A DNA stretch of 18,737 nt, taken from positions 1-18,737 of the forward strand of contig CAKSOB010000020.1 of NCBI GenBank assembly GCA_934476545.1, given 5' to 3'. Made by a program: the position numbers and the translations under genes. This document shows, one piece after another, positions 6,364 through 17,215 of the stretch. Within the stretch, counting starts at the first letter, position 1; the number at the start of each line of letters is the position of its first letter. The notes beneath the pieces were generated by a model. It saw only the letters and a program-made list of their open reading frames with translations, was not told where the DNA came from and ran no database searches. Source of the DNA: an uncultured Eubacteriales bacterium (GTDB lineage: Bacteria; Bacillota; Clostridia; Oscillospirales; Acutalibacteraceae).

Positions 6364-8760
6364 ATGACCCCAACAATTCGTGACCTTTTGGGTAAACGGA
6401 TGCTGTTCTTTGACGGCGCAATGGGTTCTCTCCTGCAACAAAACGGTTTGGTCGGCGGAGAAGCACCGGAGCGTTGGAACATCACCCACCCGGATGTCAT
6501 TTTAAATATTCATAAATCGTATCTGGATGCCGGATGTGACATGATTAAAACCAACACATTTGGCGCTAACAGTGCAAAATTTACAGAAGAAGAATTTACC
6601 GCAAAAGAAGTTATCACGGCTGCTGTTAAGATTGCTCGACAAGCTGTGGATGAATGTGGACACGGCTACGTTGCCATGGATATTGGTCCTTCCGGTAAAT
6701 TGATGAAACCCCTTGGTGACTTGAGCTTTGACCACGCTTATGAGCTGTTCTCCGAAATGGCAATTTGTGGCAGAGATGCCGGCGCCGATGCGGTTTTAAT
6801 CGAAACCATGAGCGATACTTACGAGGTAAAAGCTGCCATATTGGCTGCAAAAGAAAATACCGATTTACCTGTCTTTGTCACCATGACTTTTGACGAACAC
6901 GGAAAACTGCTGACCGGCGGTGATATTCCCGCTGCAGTAGCGCTGTTGGAAGGTTTGGGTGTAGACGGTATCGGCTTTAACTGCGGTCTTGGTCCGGAGC
7001 AGATGAAAAAATTACAGATTACGCTGAATGAATGCTGTTCTATTCCGGTTGTAATCAACCCAAATGCCGGCCTGCCGAAATTAGTAGACGGTAAAAACTT
7101 CTACGACGTAGGACCGGAAGAATTTGCAGTTGCTATGAAAGAAATTGCAGAGGGCGGCGCATGGGTCATTGGCGGATGCTGCGGCACTTCTCCTGCTCAC
7201 CTGCAAAAAATGATTGAGGTTTGCAAGGATATTATTCCGAAGCCGTTAGTAGATAAGAACCGTACAGTAGTGTCCTCTTACGGACAAGCTGTAACCTTTG
7301 GCAAACGACCGGTTATCATCGGTGAGAGAATCAACCCAACCGGAAAATCCCGATTTAAAGAAGCACTGCGGAACCATGACATGGACTACATTCTGCGGGA
7401 AGGTTTGGCGCAACAAGGAAACGGCGCACATATTTTGGACGTTAACGTTGGTCTGCCGGAGATTGATGAAGTACAGCTGATGGAAGACGCTGTCGTTTCT
7501 CTGCAAAGTATCATTGATCTTCCTTTACAGATTGATACCACCAATGTGGAAGCTATGGAACGGGCAATGCGCATTTACAACGGTAAAGCCTTGATTAACT
7601 CCGTCAACGGTAAACAAGAGGTTATGGAGCAAATTTTCCCACTGGTGAAAAAATACGGCGGTACCGTCATTGCATTGACCATTGATGAGGATGGTATTCC
7701 AACCACTGCGGAAGGTCGTTTGGCAGTTGCCAAAAAGATTGTGGAAACTGCTGCTACCTATGGTATCCCGAAAAAAGACCTTGTGGTGGACGTTTTGGCA
7801 ATGACCATCAGTGCAGAGCAGGAAGCTGCGGAAGTTACCCTGAAATCTTTGGAGTTAATCCGAGATGAACTGGGGATGTACACCAGCTTGGGCGTATCCA
7901 ATATTTCCTTTGGTTTGCCGCAGCGTGAAAATGTAAATACTGCCTTCTTCACAATGGCAATGCAAAACGGTTTGAGCGGTGCAATTATCAATCCGAACTC
8001 CAAACCAATGATGGCAGCATACTACTCCTACTGTGCGCTGATTGGCGTGGACGAGCAGTGCATGGATTATATTTCCGTTTATGCAAATCAATCCTCTCCT
8101 ACTGCTGCTCCGCAGGCCACTGCTAATCAAATGTCCTTAACCGAAGCAATCATTAAAGGCTTGAAAGAAAGCGCCCATTCTCTTGCTACGGAAGCAATCC
8201 AAATAAAAGCGCCTTTGGACATCATTAACCAAGATTTGATTCCTGCATTGGATGACGTTGGTAAAAAGTTTGAAAAAGGAACCCTGTTCCTACCACAACT
8301 TTTGATGAGTGCCGAAGCGGCAAAAGCCGCTTTTGAAGCAATCAAGACCCACATGAGCAGTATTGGTGCTTCGGAAGAAAAGAAGGATAAAATCATCTTG
8401 GCAACCGTTAAGGGTGATATTCACGACATCGGCAAGAACATCGTGAAAGTTCTGTTGGAAAATTACAGCTACGATGTAATTGACTTAGGCAAAGATGTAG
8501 ACCCACAACTGGTTGTAGACACTGCCATTGAGCAAAACGTAAAGCTGATAGGACTCAGCGCGCTGATGACCACAACGGTTGTCAGCATGGAAGAAACCAT
8601 TAAACTGCTGCACGCACAGGTACCGGATTGCAAAATCATGGTTGGCGGCGCTGTTTTGACCCAAGAATATGCAGACATGATTCATGCAGATTCTTACTCA
8701 AAAGATGCTATGGGCTCTGTCCACTACGCAAACCAATTATTTGGACACGGTGACAACTAA
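6364..8760 (+). CDS. metH: Cobalamin-dependent methionine synthase lacking the activation domain
   Basis: Transfers the methyl group of 5-methyl-THF to homocysteine via cobalamin. The ATG at 6364 is one base after the previous stop and has AAAGGAAG upstream; an earlier in-frame ATG at 6328 lies inside the preceding gene and lacks a good SD. The product is 798 residues. Domains in order: homocysteine methyltransferase barrel (1-300) with FDGAMGS and zinc ligands C207 (NCGLGP) and C272/C273 (GGCCGTSPAH); pterin-binding domain (about 315-575) from GERINPTGKSRF; four-helix cap (about 600-675); B12-binding Rossmann domain with DIHDIG (D685, H687 as lower cobalt ligand, G690) and LSALMTTTV. The protein ends right after the B12 domain. 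Full MetH is about 1200 residues; the missing C-terminal domain is supplied by the gene upstream. Confidence 0.96.
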   Translation: MTPTIRDLLGKRMLFFDGAMGSLLQQNGLVGGEAPERWNITHPDVILNIHKSYLDAGCDMIKTNTFGANSAKFTEEEFTAKEVITAAVKIARQAVDECGHGYVAMDIGPSGKLMKPLGDLSFDHAYELFSEMAICGRDAGADAVLIETMSDTYEVKAAILAAKENTDLPVFVTMTFDEHGKLLTGGDIPAAVALLEGLGVDGIGFNCGLGPEQMKKLQITLNECCSIPVVINPNAGLPKLVDGKNFYDVGPEEFAVAMKEIAEGGAWVIGGCCGTSPAHLQKMIEVCKDIIPKPLVDKNRTVVSSYGQAVTFGKRPVIIGERINPTGKSRFKEALRNHDMDYILREGLAQQGNGAHILDVNVGLPEIDEVQLMEDAVVSLQSIIDLPLQIDTTNVEAMERAMRIYNGKALINSVNGKQEVMEQIFPLVKKYGGTVIALTIDEDGIPTTAEGRLAVAKKIVETAATYGIPKKDLVVDVLAMTISAEQEAAEVTLKSLELIRDELGMYTSLGVSNISFGLPQRENVNTAFFTMAMQNGLSGAIINPNSKPMMAAYYSYCALIGVDEQCMDYISVYANQSSPTAAPQATANQMSLTEAIIKGLKESAHSLATEAIQIKAPLDIINQDLIPALDDVGKKFEKGTLFLPQLLMSAEAAKAAFEAIKTHMSSIGASEEKKDKIILATVKGDIHDIGKNIVKVLLENYSYDVIDLGKDVDPQLVVDTAIEQNVKLIGLSALMTTTVVSMEETIKLLHAQVPDCKIMVGGAVLTQEYADMIHADSYSKDAMGSVHYANQLFGHGDN

Positions 8761-8768
8761 TTAAAATA

Positions 8769-8824
8769 AAAATCCCCTCTCATCCTGCAGGGCAATTCTG
8801 CAAAACGGGAGGGGATTTTCTTTA
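8769..8824 (+). terminator. Terminator of the metF-metH operon
   Basis: AAAATCCCCTC (8769-8779) pairs over 11 bp with GAGGGGATTTT (8809-8819). The loop holds a nested TGCAG/CTGCA hairpin. A T-rich tail follows. It starts 9 bases after the metH stop. Confidence 0.9.
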
Positions 8825-8845
8825 TCTAAAATTTCAACGTAATAT

Positions 8846-8881
8846 CAAAAAAGAGCACTGCTCCGAACGGAACAATGCTCT
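8846..8881 (-). terminator. Terminator of the tuf end of the str operon
   Basis: A 13-bp stem (8881-8869 with 8864-8852) has a GTTC loop and is followed by a T-run on the - strand. Two positions are G-U pairs only in the - strand RNA and mismatches (A-C) on the + strand, which shows the direction it serves. It faces the metH terminator. Confidence 0.88.
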
Positions 8882-8920
8882 CTTTTCTATTATGCTGGTA
8901 ATGCAGTTCTCAGATGAGAA

Positions 8921-10123
8921 TTATTCCTCAACCTCGATAACAGCACCGGAACCAACTGTACGGCCGCCTTCACGGATAGCGAAACGCAGACCCTTTTCGA
9001 TAGCGATTGGAGTGATCAGCTCAACTTCCATCTCAACGTTATCGCCCGGTACGCACATCTCAGTGCCTTCTGGCAGCTTGATTACGCCTGTAACGTCTGT
9101 TGTTCTGAAGTAGAACTGTGGACGGTAGTTGTTGAAGAATGGAGTATGACGGCCACCTTCGTCCTTAGTCAGAACGTAAACCTGACCCTTGAACTTTGTG
9201 TGTGGGTTGATGGTGCCTGGCTTTGCCAGAACCTGACCACGCTCGATCTCAGTTCTCTGAACGCCACGGAGCAGTACACCAACGTTGTCGCCAGCCTCAG
9301 CGAAATCCAGAACCTTTCTGAACATCTCCAGACCTGTAACAACAACCTTTCTTCTCTCCTCGGTGAGACCAACGATCTCAACTTCCTCGGATACCTTAAC
9401 AACGCCACGCTCAACTCTACCGGTAGCAACAGTACCACGACCGGTGATGGTGAATACGTCCTCAACAGGCATCAGGAATGGCTTAGCATCGTCACGCTCT
9501 GGAGTTGGGATGAACTCGTCAACAGCCTTCATCAGCTCGAGGATGCAAGCATACTCAGGAGCGTTGATGTCTGTGGAAGTAGACTCCAGAACCTTCAGAG
9601 CAGAACCACGAACGATTGGTGTGTTGTCACCGTCGAACTCGTACTCGTTGAGCAGCTCACGGATCTCCATCTCTACGAGATCGAGGAGCTCTTCGTCGTC
9701 AACCTGGTCGCACTTGTTCATGAATACAACGATGTAAGGAACACCTACCTGACGAGCCAGCAGGATGTGCTCTCTTGTCTGAGGCATTGGGCCATCAGCA
9801 GCGGAAACAACGAGGATAGCGCCGTCCATCTGTGCAGCACCGGTGATCATGTTCTTAACATAGTCGGCGTGACCTGGGCAGTCAACGTGAGCGTAGTGAC
9901 GGTTCTCAGTCTCGTACTCAACGTGGGAAGTGTTGATTGTGATACCACGAGCTCTCTCTTCAGGAGCCTTATCGATGTTTGCGTAATCAACGAACTCAGC
10001 CTCACCGTTCAGGTTCAAAACCTTAGTGATAGCAGCTGTTGTTGTGGTCTTACCATGGTCAACGTGACCGATGGTACCGATATTTACGTGCGGTTTGCTT
10101 CTTTCAAATTTTGCCTTTGCCAT
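8921..10123 (-). CDS. tuf: Translation elongation factor Tu
   Basis: A GTPase delivering aminoacyl-tRNA to the ribosome. All 400 residues align with EF-Tu. GTP motifs: GHVDHGKT (19-26), DCPGH (81-85), NKCD (136-139) and SAL (174-176), with ARGITIN as switch I. Domain 2 begins around PVEDVFTITGRGTVATGRVERG. The protein ends VGSGAVIEVEE. The start follows GGGAGG by 8 bases. It is the last gene of the rpsL-rpsG-fusA-tuf series, with 120 bases between fusA and tuf that include a likely extra promoter. Very strong codon bias. Ordinary in all respects. Confidence 0.99.
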   Translation of the reverse strand: MAKAKFERSKPHVNIGTIGHVDHGKTTTTAAITKVLNLNGEAEFVDYANIDKAPEERARGITINTSHVEYETENRHYAHVDCPGHADYVKNMITGAAQMDGAILVVSAADGPMPQTREHILLARQVGVPYIVVFMNKCDQVDDEELLDLVEMEIRELLNEYEFDGDNTPIVRGSALKVLESTSTDINAPEYACILELMKAVDEFIPTPERDDAKPFLMPVEDVFTITGRGTVATGRVERGVVKVSEEVEIVGLTEERRKVVVTGLEMFRKVLDFAEAGDNVGVLLRGVQRTEIERGQVLAKPGTINPHTKFKGQVYVLTKDEGGRHTPFFNNYRPQFYFRTTDVTGVIKLPEGTEMCVPGDNVEMEVELITPIAIEKGLRFAIREGGRTVGSGAVIEVEE

Positions 10124-10177
10124 TGGAATTCCTCCCTTTAAATTTGTTTATTATTGTTGGTGTTCCTTATACTTAAG

Positions 10178-10206
10178 ATTCTACCAACTATCTTTGAAAA
10201 AATCAA
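10178..10206 (-). promoter_or_regulatory. Possible internal promoter before tuf
   Basis: TTGATT (10206-10201), 17 bases, TAGAAT (10183-10178), with TGG just before the -10 (extended -10). It lies in the 120-base fusA-tuf gap and could give tuf extra transcription. Boxes match 4/6 and 5/6, so this is a candidate only. Confidence 0.45.
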
Positions 10207-10243
10207 GATGCTAATGAGAAAAGTTTATCGAATCAAATGGAAA

Positions 10244-12325
10244 TTAAGCGTCTTTCTTGCCACGGGCGCTCATAATTTCCTCACCGATAGACTTCGGAAC
10301 CTCTGCATAGTGGCTTGGCTCCATGGTGTACTGACCACGGCCCTGTGTCTTGGAACGCATATCTGTTGCGTAACCGAACATCTCAGACAGCGGAACATTT
10401 GCATTGATCTGCTGTGCACCCGGAAGTGCATCCATGCCGAGGATCATGCCACGACGGGAGTTCAGGTCGCCGATAACGTCGCCCATGTAATCTTCCGGAA
10501 CGATAACAGTAACCTTCATGATTGGCTCCAGCAGAACCGGATCTGCCTTTCTGAGGGCTTCTTTAACCGCCATAGAACCGGCGATCTTAAATGCCATTTC
10601 AGAGGAGTCAACTTCGTGGTAAGAACCATCATACAGAGTTACCTTTACGTCAACTACGTTGTAGCCTGCCAGAACACCGCTGAGCAATGCGCCTTGGATA
10701 CCCTGATCAACAGCCGGGATGTATTCCTTCGGAACAGCACCACCAACAACTGCGTTAACAAACTCATAACCCTTATCCGGGTTCGGATCCAGTTTGATCT
10801 TAACGTGACCATACTGACCCTTACCACCGGACTGTCTAGCATACTTCATGTCTACGTCAGCGCTCTTGCGGCAGGTTTCCTTATAAGCAACCTGTGGCTT
10901 ACCAACGTTAGCTTCTACCTTAAACTCTCTGAGGAGTCTGTCTACGATGATCTCCAGGTGGAGCTCACCCATACCGGCGATGATGGTCTGACCGGTTTCC
11001 TCGTCTGTGTAAGCGCGGAAGGTTGGGTCTTCTTCAGCCAGCTTTGCCAAAGCCATGCCCATCTTTTCTTGACCGGCCTTTGTCTTTGGCTCGATGGCTA
11101 CGTGAATAACCGGCTCCGGGAATTCCATAGACTCGAGAATGATTGGGTGCTTTTCATCGCAGAGTGTATCACCGGTTGTGGTGTTCTTCAAACCAACCGC
11201 AGCGGCGATATCACCGGCATAAACGGTATCCAGATCCTGTCTGTGGTTTGCGTGCATCTGCAGAATACGACCGATTCTCTCGTTCTTCTCCTTAGTGGAG
11301 TTGTAAACGGTGGAACCGGCATCTACTGTACCGGAATATACACGGAAGAAGCACAGCTTACCAACGAACGGGTCGGTAGCAATCTTGAATGCCAGAGCAG
11401 AGAATGGCTCGTCATCGGATGCCTTTCTCACGTCTTCCTCACCGGTCTCCGGGTTGATACCCTTCATGTCCGGAATGTCGGTTGGAGCCGGCATGTATGC
11501 AATGATTGCATCCAGGAGCTTCTGTACGCCCTTGTTTCTGTAAGAGGTACCGCAGCAAACAGGAATCATATCGTTGTTCAGAGTTGCCTTACGAATGCAA
11601 GCCATGATCTCTTCCTTGGTGATTTCCTCGCCCATGAGGTATTTCTCCATGAGCTCGTCGTCCTGCTCAGCTACGTGCTCCAGCAGCTCGTTGTGATACT
11701 CCTCGGCCTTTTCCAGCATATCGGCAGGAATTTCTTCCTCACGCATATCCTTGCCCAGGTCGTCGTAGTAGATTTCCGCTTTCATCTCAACCAAGTCGAC
11801 AATGCCGCGGAATGTGTCCTCACTGCCGATTGGCAGCTGGATCGGTACAGCATTACATTTCAGACGATCTTTCATCATCTGCACAACTCTGTAGAAGTCT
11901 GCGCCCATGATGTCCATCTTGTTAACGTATGCCATACGGGGAACCTTATACTCGTCAGCCTGACGCCATACGGTTTCAGACTGTGGCTCAACACCGCCCT
12001 TAGCGCAGAAAACGGTTACAGAGCCGTCCAGCACTCTCAGGGAACGCTCAACTTCAACGGTGAAGTCAACGTGACCTGGGGTGTCAATGATGTTCAGTCT
12101 ATGACCCTTCCAGAAACAGGTAGTAGCAGCGGAAGTAATGGTAATACCTCTCTCCTGCTCCTGTGCCATCCAGTCCATAGTTGCAGAGCCATCGTGTGTT
12201 TCACCCAGCTTGTGGTTAACACCTGTGTAAAACAAAATACGTTCTGTTGTTGTTGTTTTACCAGCATCAATGTGAGCCATGATGCCGATATTACGAGTTA
12301 AGTCAAGTGATACTTGCCTTGCCAT
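10244..12325 (-). CDS. fusA: Translation elongation factor G
   Basis: A GTPase that drives translocation. 693 residues, normal for bacterial EF-G. GTP motifs are AHIDAGKT (17-24), DTPGH (81-85) and NKMD (135-138), with ERGITITSAA as switch I. Later domains include GMGELHLEIIVDRLLREF (domain III) and the domain IV region around YARQSGGKGQYGHVKI. The SD AAGGAGG is 5 bases before the ATG. It follows rpsG by 36 bases, with no sign of its own promoter. Looks like the primary housekeeping copy, since it sits in the str operon. Confidence 0.99.
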   Translation of the reverse strand: MARQVSLDLTRNIGIMAHIDAGKTTTTERILFYTGVNHKLGETHDGSATMDWMAQEQERGITITSAATTCFWKGHRLNIIDTPGHVDFTVEVERSLRVLDGSVTVFCAKGGVEPQSETVWRQADEYKVPRMAYVNKMDIMGADFYRVVQMMKDRLKCNAVPIQLPIGSEDTFRGIVDLVEMKAEIYYDDLGKDMREEEIPADMLEKAEEYHNELLEHVAEQDDELMEKYLMGEEITKEEIMACIRKATLNNDMIPVCCGTSYRNKGVQKLLDAIIAYMPAPTDIPDMKGINPETGEEDVRKASDDEPFSALAFKIATDPFVGKLCFFRVYSGTVDAGSTVYNSTKEKNERIGRILQMHANHRQDLDTVYAGDIAAAVGLKNTTTGDTLCDEKHPIILESMEFPEPVIHVAIEPKTKAGQEKMGMALAKLAEEDPTFRAYTDEETGQTIIAGMGELHLEIIVDRLLREFKVEANVGKPQVAYKETCRKSADVDMKYARQSGGKGQYGHVKIKLDPNPDKGYEFVNAVVGGAVPKEYIPAVDQGIQGALLSGVLAGYNVVDVKVTLYDGSYHEVDSSEMAFKIAGSMAVKEALRKADPVLLEPIMKVTVIVPEDYMGDVIGDLNSRRGMILGMDALPGAQQINANVPLSEMFGYATDMRSKTQGRGQYTMEPSHYAEVPKSIGEEIMSARGKKDA

Positions 12326-12361
12326 AGCTTCCTCCTTAATACATAAATCAGACCGGTATCA

Positions 12362-12832
12362 TTACCATCTGTAGTGTGCGAATGCCTTGTTAGCCTCTGC
12401 CATCTTGTGTGTATCGTCACGCTTCTTGGCAGCGCCGCCGGTGCCATTCACAGCATCGAGGATTTCACCTGCAAGTCTTTCTTTCATTGTCTTTTCGCCT
12501 CTGAGTCTGGAATAGTTAGTCATCCAGCGCAGACCGAGGGTCTGTCTTCTCTCAGGACGAACCTCCATTGGAACCTGGTATGTGGCACCACCAACACGGC
12601 GAGCCTTTACCTCCAGTGCAGGCATTACATTCTCCATGGCTTGTTCGAAAACCTCCAGTGGATCTTTACCTGTCTTTTCCTGCACGATTTCAAATGCACC
12701 GTAAACGATCTTCTGAGCAACGCCCTTCTTACCGTCTAACATAATGTTGTTGATCAGTCTTGTGACCAGCTTGGAATTGTACAGCGGATCAGCCAAAACG
12801 TCACGCTTTGCTATAGAGCCTCTTCTTGGCAC
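12362..12832 (-). CDS. rpsG: 30S ribosomal protein S7
   Basis: A primary 16S rRNA-binding protein of the 30S head. The protein starts PRRGS.AKRDVL and has the conserved VGGATYQVPMEVRPERR and HKMAEANKAFAHYRW end. The start is a GTG at 12832, 8 bases after AAGGAGG. A further in-frame GTG at 12850 overlaps that Shine-Dalgarno, so it is not the start. With GTG 12832 the product is 156 residues, the standard S7 length. It has a 190-base upstream gap with its own promoter-like boxes. In E. coli S7 represses the str operon by binding the S12-S7 gap; whether that holds here is not known. Confidence 0.97.
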   Translation of the reverse strand: MPRRGSIAKRDVLADPLYNSKLVTRLINNIMLDGKKGVAQKIVYGAFEIVQEKTGKDPLEVFEQAMENVMPALEVKARRVGGATYQVPMEVRPERRQTLGLRWMTNYSRLRGEKTMKERLAGEILDAVNGTGGAAKKRDDTHKMAEANKAFAHYRW

Positions 12833-12961
12833 TTTGCTTCCCTCCTTCACAAAATAATGATATCATTGGTACTCGAAAGCGACAAACTCCCGCAGGCCAA
12901 TACAGAGGCAATTTTTATCTATCTATACGAAGTTAAAAACGCCGCTGCATTGTGTGGAATC
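12833..12961 (-). promoter_or_regulatory. rpsG leader with hairpin and palindrome
   Basis: From the predicted start near 12961, the leader holds GCG-GGAGTTTGT-CGC (12893-12879), a small hairpin with AGTTTGT in the loop. It is followed by the perfect 12-base palindrome AATGATATCATT (12867-12856), 9 bases upstream of the SD. Farther up, GCTGC and GTGG (12982-12974) can pair with CCAC (12957-12954) and GCAGC (12948-12944) ahead of TTTTT, a bulged weak terminator for rpsL transcripts. These are possible sites for ribosomal-protein feedback, an inference only. Confidence 0.4.
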
Positions 12962-12967
12962 TTTTAA

Positions 12968-12998
12968 AGAATACCACGCAGCCGTTCGGTTATGTCAA
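12968..12998 (-). promoter_or_regulatory. Promoter between rpsL and rpsG
   Basis: TTGACA (12998-12993) and TATTCT (12973-12968) are separated by 19 bases, with TGG just before the -10 (extended -10 TGn). It would drive rpsG-fusA-tuf separately from rpsL. The long spacer is offset by the extended -10. Confidence 0.6.
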
Positions 12999-13023
12999 AA
13001 CTTTTGTGCTTCTGCCTTACCAA

Positions 13024-13449
13024 TTATTTCTTTGCGCCTTGCTTTGGACGCTTTGCACCGTACTTGGAACGAGCCTGCATACGGCCGGATACGCCTTGTG
13101 TATCAAGGGTACCACGAATAATGTGGTAACGTACACCAGGAAGGTCCTTAACACGACCACCGCGAATCATTACAACGCTGTGCTCCTGCAGGTTATGACC
13201 TACGCCTGGAATGTATGCACTAACCTCAATACCGTTAGAAAGCCGAACTCTGGCGATCTTTCTCAGAGCAGAGTTTGGTTTCTTAGGGGTTGCAGTCTTA
13301 ACAGAAGTACAAACGCCACGCTTCTGTGGGGAATTCTGGTCTACAAATACTCTCTTCTTAGAGTTCCAGCCCTTCAAAAGTGCAGGAGCCTTTGCTTTCT
13401 TCTCTTGAACTGCTCTACCGGTATGCACCAATTGGTTAAATGTTGGCAT
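13024..13449 (-). CDS. rpsL: 30S ribosomal protein S12
   Basis: A decoding-centre protein of the small subunit. The ATG at 13449 (MPTFNQLV) follows AGGAGGT by 6 bases and gives 141 residues; an upstream extension to 13497 has no SD and no homology. Signatures: PQKRGVC, TPKKPNSALRK, GHNLQEHSV and GGRVKDLPGVRYH. The positions matching E. coli Lys43 (K56) and Lys88 (K101) are lysine, the streptomycin-sensitive wild type. The neighbouring Asp102 is the one methylthiolated by RimO where that enzyme exists. It carries the longer N-terminal loop typical of Gram-positives. Downstream of rpoC, with no L7Ae-like gene in between. Confidence 0.98.
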   Translation of the reverse strand: MPTFNQLVHTGRAVQEKKAKAPALLKGWNSKKRVFVDQNSPQKRGVCTSVKTATPKKPNSALRKIARVRLSNGIEVSAYIPGVGHNLQEHSVVMIRGGRVKDLPGVRYHIIRGTLDTQGVSGRMQARSKYGAKRPKQGAKK

Positions 13450-13574
13450 ACGACACCTCCTAACTTCGTTTTTTGTGATTATTGTTAGTTTTCCCAAAAA
13501 ATATAAAAAAACCCATCAAATATTATTGTATCTGATGGGCAATTTTTATACATCCGGGACAAACTACCCACAAT
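13450..13574 (-). promoter_or_regulatory. rpsL leader with 5' hairpin and conditional terminator
   Basis: From the predicted start near 13574 the RNA begins with GGG-TAGTTTGT-CCC (13569-13556), then an intrinsic terminator (13541-13504), then about 55 AT-rich bases to the SD. ATTGT followed by GGG at the 5' end is complementary to ACAAT in the terminator loop and CCC in its 5' arm, so an alternative fold could open the terminator. This layout points to transcription attenuation of the str operon. Confidence 0.55.
13504..13541 (-). terminator. Intrinsic terminator in the rpsL leader
   Basis: CCCATCA (13539-13533) pairs with TGATGGG (13518-13512). Three further inner pairs (one G-U) extend the stem to 10 bp, with an 8-base loop, then seven T. 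It lies downstream of both rpoC and the rpsL promoter. Confidence 0.85.
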
Positions 13575-13579
13575 AACAG

Positions 13580-13609
13580 ATTATAGCATAAGGTGTAGTA
13601 GTTTGTCAA
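13580..13609 (-). promoter_or_regulatory. Promoter of rpsL
   Basis: Perfect TTGACA (13609-13604), 18 bases, TATAAT (13585-13580), with TGC before the -10 (extended -10). A 10-bp inverted repeat, GACAAACTAC, has one arm (13607-13598) over the -35 and the other (13567-13558) just past the start. No terminator separates rpoC from this promoter. Confidence 0.85.
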
Positions 13610-13649
13610 CCGAAAATTTATTTTATTTTAGAAAACAGTCGATTTTCCT

Positions 13650-17198
<3,549 letters not shown>

Positions 17199-17215
17199 TA
17201 TACGTCCCCTTTTCG

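Noticed and set aside
9146..10141. Open frame of 331 codons opposite tuf
   Set aside because: Antisense shadow of tuf, with low-complexity content and no start signal.
10154..12301. Open frame of 715 codons on the + strand across fusA
   Set aside because: It is antisense to fusA, has no ribosome site or homology, and reads as Cys/Leu/Val/His-rich nonsense. Highly biased codons in fusA avoid the triplets that would give stops on the other strand.
12832..12850. Upstream GTG start for rpsG
   Set aside because: It overlaps the AAGGAGG site that serves the GTG at 12832, and would add six residues absent from S7.
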